A DNA stretch of 10,003 nt, taken from Parcubacteria group bacterium (lineage in GTDB: Bacteria; Patescibacteriota; Minisyncoccia; UBA6257; JACRHY01). The translations under genes and the position numbers were made by a program. The DNA lies in assembly GCA_016215765.1 (NCBI GenBank), contig JACRHY010000032.1:1-10003 (forward strand), read 5' to 3'. Position 1 is the first letter of the stretch, and each line of letters begins with the position of its first letter. The notes beneath the pieces were generated by a model. The model saw nothing but the letters and a program-made list of their open reading frames with translations. It searched no databases and was not told the DNA's origin. Shown piece by piece: positions 1-5,428 of this stretch.

Positions 1-191
1 AGTTCAACCGCCAGCTTATGGATTGGTTACTCTGGTACAACACCCGCAGGCCACACTGGTCGATTGGCTTAATTTCTCCATTGAGGTATATTTGCAACAA
101 GTTAACGCCAGAAAAGTCTCATATGTGCTGGACGAGTACATCTTCTTGTTCGCCGCTGATTTTGCCGCTATTATACGGGCAGGTTCTTTGA
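1..191 (+). CDS. Integrase-type transposase, C-terminal fragment
   Basis: This is a partial gene, with its 5' end outside the window. Read in the frame starting at base 3, it begins FNRQLMDWLLWYNTRRPHWS and ends at a TGA at 189-191. The 'YNTRRPHWSIGLISPLRYI' stretch is the characteristic end of the rve/DDE integrase core used by IS3- and IS481-like transposases, just after the catalytic Glu, which lies upstream of the window. The family cuts and joins DNA ends during transposition. The last 20 or so residues (CSPLILPLLYGQVL) look non-family and hydrophobic. They may be read-through from the element's end into host DNA, because a plausible promoter for the next gene lies inside them. I cannot see the other end of the element or a target duplication, so the exact family is uncertain. 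Confidence 0.75.
   Translation, partial: FNRQLMDWLLWYNTRRPHWSIGLISPLRYICNKLTPEKSHMCWTSTSSCSPLILPLLYGQVL
146..174 (+). promoter_or_regulatory. Possible promoter for the HAD hydrolase gene
   Basis: TTGTTC (146-151) and TATTAT (169-174) are separated by 17 bp, a sigma-70-like arrangement. The -10 matches consensus at 5 of 6 positions, but the -35 only at 3 of 6. Transcription would start near 181, giving a leader of about 38 nt that contains the purine-rich ribosome site GGAAGGAA before the ATG at 219. It overlaps the last codons of the transposase fragment. Confidence 0.35.
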
Positions 192-218
192 AGCGGACAA
201 AAAACGCGGGAAGGAAAA

Positions 219-971
219 ATGATTGACGCGAGAAATCTCAAATGCGTTATCGTTGACGGCGACGGCGTGGTGTTTGACACTTTCGCGACGCACTGGAAAT
301 TCAAATTAAAACTACTCGGCGTTGACTCCGTTGACGCCGAAAGCGAGGAAGCGTTTCGGAAAACGTTCGGGAAAATCGGACGGGAAGTCAACGCTCATAT
401 TTTTGCCAGCTCAAAGCTGGGCGAGCGCGAGCAGAATCGCATTTGGAAAGAATGGCGCGCGCTGGAAAGGCGCGACGGCATCAGAATGATGCCGCTCGCC
501 GACCGCGCCCTCGCTCGCCTCAAAATGTTCGGGCTGAAAACCGTCCTTTGTACTAACCGCGCCACCGATCGGCATTACGCGGCGGCCGCGCGCAAGTCCC
601 GACTGGACTTCTCGCTTTTTGACTGCGTTTCCACCATCGGCGGTTCGCGTTGGAGCCGGTGGAAATTTCGGATGGGTTTTTCGCGGGTTCATCCGAATCA
701 TTTCATCGCGGCGTTTCCCAAGCCGGATGCCCGCAATTTCATCGTTCTTGATTTGTGGCTTCGGCAACAAGGCATAAGCCGCGAAGAGGTTTTATACGTC
801 GGCGATTCACTGGTTGATTTTGAGTTCGCTTCCGCGACAGGAATAAAATTCATCGGCGTTCTGACGGGAGCAGTCAACACTCCCGAAAGATGGCGCGACT
901 GGTGCGAATTGAATCATCCGAACATTATTCCTTCAATCGGCGACTTGCCCGACCGAATGAAAATTTTTTAG
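219..971 (+). CDS. HAD-superfamily hydrolase (phosphatase-like)
   Basis: This 250-residue protein carries the four HAD motifs in order. Motif I is VDGDGVVFD, with D13 as nucleophile and D15 as acid/base. Motif II is LCTNR (T112). K168 in FPKPDA is the motif III lysine, and VGDSLVD (D196, D200) is motif IV. Residues of about 20-95 are mostly helical and charged and would form a C1-type cap, as in phosphoglycolate phosphatase and beta-phosphoglucomutase relatives. The expected activity is Mg-dependent phosphoester hydrolysis in the cytoplasm. The substrate cannot be read from the sequence. The segment at 122-160, rich in Trp, Arg and Phe, is longer than usual between motifs II and III. The ATG at 219 is supported by GGAAGGAA at 209-215. 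The gene is monocistronic, with a terminator just after it, and has no visible link to the pilus operon. Confidence 0.85.
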   Translation: MIDARNLKCVIVDGDGVVFDTFATHWKFKLKLLGVDSVDAESEEAFRKTFGKIGREVNAHIFASSKLGEREQNRIWKEWRALERRDGIRMMPLADRALARLKMFGLKTVLCTNRATDRHYAAAARKSRLDFSLFDCVSTIGGSRWSRWKFRMGFSRVHPNHFIAAFPKPDARNFIVLDLWLRQQGISREEVLYVGDSLVDFEFASATGIKFIGVLTGAVNTPERWRDWCELNHPNIIPSIGDLPDRMKIF

Positions 972-975
972 TATT

Positions 976-1007
976 TCTCCCGCTGACGGCGGGGGATTTT
1001 TATTTTT
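976..1007 (+). terminator. Rho-independent terminator of the HAD gene
   Basis: Five bases after the stop codon, CCCGC (979-983) pairs with GCGGG (989-993) around the loop TGACG. The stem extends outward by T-G, C-G and T-A pairs to 976/996 and is followed by the T-rich run TTTTTATTTTT. It separates the HAD transcript from the downstream operon. Confidence 0.85.
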
Positions 1008-1011
1008 GCTA

Positions 1012-1142
1012 GCGAGGAGTCAAATGGAAGCTGGCTTCCATTTGATCCGAGCGAAGCAAAAAGGAGTGAATACTCCGCTGCTTGCTGAGCGTATCAAGAG
1101 GCGAAGCCGCCTCTTGATACCTCGCGACTTGCCGCGAGGAGT
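1012..1142. repeat. Block of four hairpins bounded by a 9-bp direct repeat (REP/MITE-like)
   Basis: This is non-coding DNA between the HAD terminator and the pilus operon. The direct repeat GCGAGGAGT occurs at 1012-1020 and 1134-1142. Four inverted repeats lie between or across the copies. The first has arms TCAAATGGAAGC at 1020-1031 and 1034-1045, perfect with a 2-nt loop. The second has GGAGT at 1063-1067 pairing ACTCC at 1072-1076, extended by AAGCA/TGCTT. The third has arms GTATCAAGAGGCG at 1091-1103 and 1108-1120, perfect with loop AAGC. The fourth has CCTCGCG at 1120-1126 pairing CGCGAGG at 1133-1139. No T-tract follows, so they are not terminators. The block could be a small palindromic mobile element or REP cluster, or structured DNA; the sequence alone does not decide. 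Confidence 0.7.
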
Positions 1143-1163
1143 GTTCATTTTGAGCTGAAAAAA

Positions 1164-1172
1164 TGATATGAT
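1164..1172 (+). promoter_or_regulatory. Extended -10 promoter of the pilus operon, apparently giving a leaderless mRNA
   Basis: TGATATGAT at 1164-1172 is an extended -10 element (TGN plus TATGAT, 5 of 6 to TATAAT). No good -35 lies 16-18 bp upstream, which is typical of extended -10 promoters. If the last T is -7, transcription begins at 1179, which is exactly the A of the ATPase start codon. No Shine-Dalgarno sequence precedes that ATG. Confidence 0.5.
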
Positions 1173-1178
1173 TTCGTC

Positions 1179-2447
1179 ATGGTAGCGAAAAAAGAAGAAG
1201 AAATAAAATCCGCGGCGAAAAACGCGGAGCCGAAAACGCCGAAATTTTTAACGAAAGAAGAGCTGGAAAACGTTTCCGAAAACATCTCCATTATCCGCCT
1301 CGTTGATTCGCTGGTGGAATACGCGCTCAAAGAACGGGCTTCGGACATTCACATTGACCCCGAAGAAAAGCGCTTGAGAGTGCGCCTGCGCATTGACGGC
1401 GATCTCAAAGACGCGCTCGCCCTGCCGTTTGAAATTCACTCCGAAGTAATAACGAGAATCAAAGTGGTTTCGGGACTGAAAACCGACGAGCACAACAGCG
1501 CCCAGGACGGCCGGTTTAAGGTGACGACCGATCTCGGCAATATTGACGTGCGCGTTTCCATTGTTCCGACTTACTACGGGGAAAACGCCGTAATGCGCAT
1601 TCTGGGAGAACAGGGGCAGGGTATCGGACTGAAAGAAATCGGCTATTCCGATTCCGATTTGGAACAAATTAACCGGGCGATTCAAAAACCGTACGGGATG
1701 ATCTTGGCCACCGGCCCGACGGGTTCCGGCAAGACGACTTCCCTTTACGCCGTTTTACAGCTGTTGAATACGCCGGAAACGTCCATCGTGACCATTGAAG
1801 ATCCGATAGAATACGCCGTTTCCGGAGTAAGGCAAATACAGGTGAATTCCGAAACGGGGCTGACCTTTTCCAACGGCTTGCGCTCCATTCTCCGGCAGGA
1901 CCCCAATATCATCATGGTGGGAGAAATCCGCGACGAAGAAACGGCCGGAATCGCCGTCAACGCCGCGCTGACCGGCCATCTGCTCCTTTCCACTCTGCAC
2001 ACCAACGACGCGGCGACCACCCTTCCGCGGCTTCTTGATATGGGCATTGAGCCGTTTCTTATCGCCTCCACCGTCAACGTCGCCATCGGCCAGCGGCTGG
2101 TGAGGGTTCTCTGCAACGCCTGTCGCGTTGAAAGAAAACTGACCGATATTGAATTGAAACACCTTGCCGCCGTTTCTCGCCCGGAGTTTTATCAAAAAGG
2201 GAAATTTTATCAAAAACAGGGCTGTGCCGAATGCGGAAACAGCGGATTCCGCGGCCGCGTCGGCATTCACGAGATTCTGGAAATAGACGATGCCATCCGC
2301 AATTTAATAATGAAACGCGCCAATGCCAGTGAAATAAAAGAAGCGGCCGTCAAAAAAGGAATGACGACGATGCTTGAAGACGGCCTGGAAAAAGCGTCCC
2401 GCGGCCTGACGACAATTGAAGAAATTTTGCGCGTTACCCAGGAATAA
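1179..2447 (+). CDS. pilB: Type IV pilus / type II secretion assembly ATPase, PilB/GspE type
   Basis: This hexameric cytoplasmic ATPase is predicted to drive pilin extraction from the membrane through the PilC platform. It has the full secretion-ATPase set: SDIHIDP in the N2 domain (residues 55-61), Walker A GPTGSGKTT (179-187), Asp box TIEDPIEY (205-212), Walker B-like IIMVGEIRDEE (244-254), and His box STLHTND (271-277). It also carries two CxxC pairs, CNAC (312-315) and CAEC (349-352), the zinc-binding tetracysteine of assembly-type PilB/GspE that retraction PilT lacks. At 422 residues it is much shorter than the usual 550-600, because the N-terminal MshEN/N1 region is replaced by about 30 Lys/Glu-rich residues. 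An in-frame TGA at 1164 leaves this ATG as the only plausible start, although it has no ribosome site. pilC follows after 5 bp. Calling it GspE rather than PilB would be equally fair. Confidence 0.93.
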   Translation: MVAKKEEEIKSAAKNAEPKTPKFLTKEELENVSENISIIRLVDSLVEYALKERASDIHIDPEEKRLRVRLRIDGDLKDALALPFEIHSEVITRIKVVSGLKTDEHNSAQDGRFKVTTDLGNIDVRVSIVPTYYGENAVMRILGEQGQGIGLKEIGYSDSDLEQINRAIQKPYGMILATGPTGSGKTTSLYAVLQLLNTPETSIVTIEDPIEYAVSGVRQIQVNSETGLTFSNGLRSILRQDPNIIMVGEIRDEETAGIAVNAALTGHLLLSTLHTNDAATTLPRLLDMGIEPFLIASTVNVAIGQRLVRVLCNACRVERKLTDIELKHLAAVSRPEFYQKGKFYQKQGCAECGNSGFRGRVGIHEILEIDDAIRNLIMKRANASEIKEAAVKKGMTTMLEDGLEKASRGLTTIEEILRVTQE

Positions 2448-2452
2448 AAAAT

Positions 2453-3502
2453 ATGAACTTATTCTCCCGCGTTTCTCTTCAGGAAAAAATTCTTTTCGCC
2501 AAGCATCTTTCCATTATGATCCGTTCCGGAATTCCGCTCGTAAAAAGCCTGGGGATTATCCAGCATCAGATTAAATCCGGAACTTTTCGGAAAATTATTG
2601 ACGAACTGACCGTCGGTGTGAATAACGGTCAGTTCTTATCGGCCGGATTGGAGCGCTATGCCCGCATTTTCGGCAACGCCTTCGTAAACATCGTCAAAAT
2701 CGGCGAAACCAGCGGCAATTTATCGGAAAATCTCAATTATCTCAGCGTTGAATTAAAGAAAAAATACGACCTGGAGCGCAAGGTGCGCGGCGCTTTGATT
2801 TATCCGGCCATTATTTTGCTGGCGGTTTTCGGTTTGGGAGCGGTGCTCACTTTGTTTATTTTTCCCAAAATAATGCCCATTTTTGAAAGATCAAAAATTA
2901 TTCTTCCCCTGCCGACGCGCATTTTGATAGTTATCGTTAATTTTTTATCGCAATACGGCTTATGGGTGGTTATCGGACTGATCGCGGCCGCCGTTATTTT
3001 TAAATTTTTGCTGAAAATTCCCGCCGTCAGATTTTATTATCTTCGCTTCTTTATCGCGGTTCCTTTCATCGGCCGAATAATCAAAAGCGTCAATATGGCT
3101 AATTTTACGCGGACGCTGGCGACTCTCATAAAAAGCGGCGTTAAAATAGTGGAAGCGCTGCGGATAACCGCCGACAGTATGGGAAACGAGGTTTATAAAA
3201 GAGAAATCCAGGCGATCGCGGAAGAAGTCAGAAAGGGGAAAACCATCGCGGAATATCTGATGACGAGAGGACGACTTTTCCCGATGACCGCCGCTCAAAT
3301 GGTGGAAGTCGGCGAGGCAGCCGGCAATTTGGAGGGAAATCTGGTTTATCTTTCCGAGTTTTACGAAGAAGAAGTTGATGACGTCCTGAAAAATCTTTCC
3401 AATACCGTTGAGCCGGCTCTTATTCTGGTAATGGGAATTATCGTCGGTTTTATCGCCCTGGCCATCATTACGCCAATTTATGCCATCACCCGCTCGTTTT
3501 AA
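2453..3502 (+). CDS. pilC: Type IV pilus inner-membrane platform protein PilC/GspF
   Basis: This polytopic platform protein connects the assembly ATPase to the growing pilus. It shows the two tandem T2SSF domains of the family, at about residues 12-135 and 215-338. Each domain carries the hallmark turn, GETSGNL (84-90) in the first and GEAAGNLEG (287-295) in the second. Membrane segments are at about 116-137, 157-187 (long, possibly bent) and 321-344. The length of 349 is somewhat short against the usual 400, with the loss at the N-terminus: the protein starts almost at the first domain. An AGGA at 2440-2443, inside the end of the ATPase gene, is a plausible ribosome site for the ATG at 2453, so the two genes are co-transcribed. 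Identity as PilC/GspF family is firm. Pilus versus secretion use follows from the pilin genes downstream. Confidence 0.93.
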   Translation: MNLFSRVSLQEKILFAKHLSIMIRSGIPLVKSLGIIQHQIKSGTFRKIIDELTVGVNNGQFLSAGLERYARIFGNAFVNIVKIGETSGNLSENLNYLSVELKKKYDLERKVRGALIYPAIILLAVFGLGAVLTLFIFPKIMPIFERSKIILPLPTRILIVIVNFLSQYGLWVVIGLIAAAVIFKFLLKIPAVRFYYLRFFIAVPFIGRIIKSVNMANFTRTLATLIKSGVKIVEALRITADSMGNEVYKREIQAIAEEVRKGKTIAEYLMTRGRLFPMTAAQMVEVGEAAGNLEGNLVYLSEFYEEEVDDVLKNLSNTVEPALILVMGIIVGFIALAIITPIYAITRSF

Positions 3503-3525
3503 AAATAGACCCTAAAATAGACCCT
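3502..3525. repeat. Perfect tandem 12-bp direct repeat
   Basis: AAAATAGACCCT occurs twice back to back (3502-3513 and 3514-3525), beginning on the last base of the pilC stop codon. It is AT-rich and not obviously palindromic. It could be a slippage product, a regulator site in two copies, or the scar of an insertion. Confidence 0.85.
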
Positions 3526-3550
3526 CCGCGCAATAATCTTTTCTACTACA

Positions 3551-3647
3551 ATGACGAATTTTCGGCTACAAACAACTCATTGCTCATCAATGAATACGTT
3601 GTATTCATCTCCTCGCGCTTCGTTGTTTTCGCTTGAAAATTCGTCAT
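3551..3647. repeat. 97-bp element with perfect 13-bp terminal inverted repeats
   Basis: ATGACGAATTTTC (3551-3563) is repeated as its exact reverse complement at 3635-3647. Inside, AAACAAC (3570-3576) pairs GTTGTTT (3622-3628). At the centre ATGAATAC (3590-3597) pairs GTATTCAT (3601-3608) around the loop GTT, with an alternative hairpin TCATTG (3577-3582) / CAATGA (3588-3593). The whole can fold as one long cruciform or RNA hairpin. It occupies the apparent 5' end of the next ORF. No target duplication is visible on its flanks, so mobility is only a possibility. Confidence 0.75.
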
Positions 3648-5428
3648 CTCGTTACGAAAAATTATTGCGCAGAGGGTCTGCCGGCTTCACGCTTTTGGAA
3701 ACCATCATCAGCTTGGGCATTTTTGTTATTTTTTCCTCCGGCATCTATCTCGCCTATTCAACCATCATTGAGGCGCTGACGAGGAGCAAGGCCTATTCGG
3801 CCTCCGTTTTTGCCGCGCAAAACGAAGCGGAAGCGATTCGGAACATGTCCTATGAAAATATCGGCGTCGTCGGCGGTTTGCCGAGCGGTCTGCTCGCGGC
3901 GGAAAAATCCGTCTCTTACGGCGGTTATTCTTTCGTCGTTAAAACGACAGTGCGCAATATTGACGATCCGTTTGACGGAACCATCGGCGGTTCTCCCAAC
4001 GACACCGCGCCGGCCGATTACAAACTCGTAGAAGTGAAAGTGGAATGTCCCGGTTGCGGAAATTTAACGCCTTATCAACTGACAACGGCGGTTGCTCCCA
4101 AAAATCTTGAGGGAGCCACCGGCAACGGAGCGCTTTTCATCAACGTGTTTGACGCTTCCGGCCAGGCGATTGCCGGCGCAACCGTCGCGATTGTCAATAA
4201 CGCGCTTAATCCGGCCGTAAATTTCAGCGACACGACCAATTCCAGCGGCGTTCTTCAGTTGGTTGACGTCGCGACAAGCACCTCCGCTTACGAAATAACG
4301 GTTTCCAAAAACGGCTACTCAACCGAAAAAACGTATCCTCTCGGCGGCGCCGGAAATCCCAATCCGGTCAAGCCCCACGCCACCGTGGCGAGCCAGCAGG
4401 TAACGACGATCAGTTTTGCCGTTGACCGGACGGGAACGATAAACCTGAAAACAACCGACAAAATGTGCCAGGCGGTCGCCGGGATTGATTTTGAACAGAA
4501 GGGGACGAAGCTCATCGGCACCGATCCCGATACCTTAAAATATTCCGCCACTTCCACGACCGATTCCAACGGCCAAAAAGCAATCGGCGGTTTGGAATGG
4601 GACACTTACGTTTTTTCCAACAAAGACGCCGATTACGATTTGAGCGGCTATTCTTCTCCGCTTTCCGTCGCGCTTAATCCGGAGGCTTCAATTGACGCTT
4701 CCTGGATCGTTGAACCGAAAAATCCGCGCGCGCTTCTTGTTTCGGTGAAAGACGGAAACGGAGCGGCGATAAGCGACGCCGCGGTCAAGCTGGAAAAAAC
4801 CGGATACAGCCGGACGATTTTAAGCGGCCGCCGCTTTTTCTCGCAAACCGACTGGTCCGGCGGAAATTACGCCGCTCAAAGCGGAAAAGTTGAAGCGGAT
4901 AATCCGGCGGGAGAAATAAAACTGCAATTTTCCGGCTCGGCGTACGCGACTTCAACCGAGTGGCTGATCTCCCCGACTTTTGACGTCGGCGTCGCCAGTT
5001 CCGTTTTTTACAACCTTGAATGGCAGCCGGAAAACCAACCGCCGGAAACCGGCTCCGACAATGTCCGTTTCCAAGTCGCGGCGAATAACGACGGAAACTC
5101 CTGGAATTTCACCGGTCCGGACGGCACGGAAAACACTTATTACGACTCAACCTCAACGCCCATCGGCGCCGCGCTCAATAATAGCCGCTACTTCCGTTAC
5201 AAGACCTTTCTCAAAACCGCGAATGAAAATTTCACTCCTTCAATCAATGATGTTTCGGTTAATTTTTCTTCCTCCTGCCTCCCCTCCGGCCAGGCCTTTT
5301 TCAACGGTCTTTCTTCCGGCACTTACACGCTGACCGTTTCCAAATCCGGTTTTCAGACCCTGACCGACGCGGCCGTGTCCGTTTCGCAAAATTGGCAGGA
5401 ATACAACGCGATTTTGACGCCGCAATGA
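3551..5428 (+). CDS. Large prepilin-like adhesin with carboxypeptidase-regulatory-like repeats
   Basis: This is a type IV prepilin-type protein. The leader peptidase motif AG/FTLLE (G45 before F46, E50 at mature +5) is followed by a hydrophobic helix at 46-70. The large exported part has beta-rich modules. Residues of about 192-262 (FINVFDASGQAIAGATVAIV...GYSTEK) and 393-426 plus 577-624 (LLVSVKDGNGAAISDAAVKL...GLSSGTYTLTVSKSGFQ) resemble carboxypeptidase-regulatory/PEGA-type folds. A separate beta domain lies at about 427-575. The true start is doubtful: codons 1-32 lie in an inverted-repeat element and no ribosome site precedes the ATG at 3551. The TTG at 3665 would give a normal leader, MRRGSAG. 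The gene ends in an ATGA overlap with its neighbour. It is probably a surface-exposed minor or tip pilin with a binding role; the ligand is unknown. Confidence 0.8.
   Translation: MTNFRLQTTHCSSMNTLYSSPRASLFSLENSSSRYEKLLRRGSAGFTLLETIISLGIFVIFSSGIYLAYSTIIEALTRSKAYSASVFAAQNEAEAIRNMSYENIGVVGGLPSGLLAAEKSVSYGGYSFVVKTTVRNIDDPFDGTIGGSPNDTAPADYKLVEVKVECPGCGNLTPYQLTTAVAPKNLEGATGNGALFINVFDASGQAIAGATVAIVNNALNPAVNFSDTTNSSGVLQLVDVATSTSAYEITVSKNGYSTEKTYPLGGAGNPNPVKPHATVASQQVTTISFAVDRTGTINLKTTDKMCQAVAGIDFEQKGTKLIGTDPDTLKYSATSTTDSNGQKAIGGLEWDTYVFSNKDADYDLSGYSSPLSVALNPEASIDASWIVEPKNPRALLVSVKDGNGAAISDAAVKLEKTGYSRTILSGRRFFSQTDWSGGNYAAQSGKVEADNPAGEIKLQFSGSAYATSTEWLISPTFDVGVASSVFYNLEWQPENQPPETGSDNVRFQVAANNDGNSWNFTGPDGTENTYYDSTSTPIGAALNNSRYFRYKTFLKTANENFTPSINDVSVNFSSSCLPSGQAFFNGLSSGTYTLTVSKSGFQTLTDAAVSVSQNWQEYNAILTPQ

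Noticed and set aside
1008..1145. Hairpin block as a CRISPR array
   Set aside because: The arms differ from each other, there is no repeat-spacer periodicity, and only the 9-bp direct repeat recurs.
1248..2270. Long minus-strand ORFs opposite the pilus ATPase
   Set aside because: They are low-stop shadows of a conserved ATPase gene and have no recognisable motif or start signals.
3524..3552. Internal promoter before the first pilin, using TACAAT at 3547-3552
   Set aside because: There is no acceptable -35 at 16-18 bp; the -10 match alone is too weak in this AT-rich stretch.
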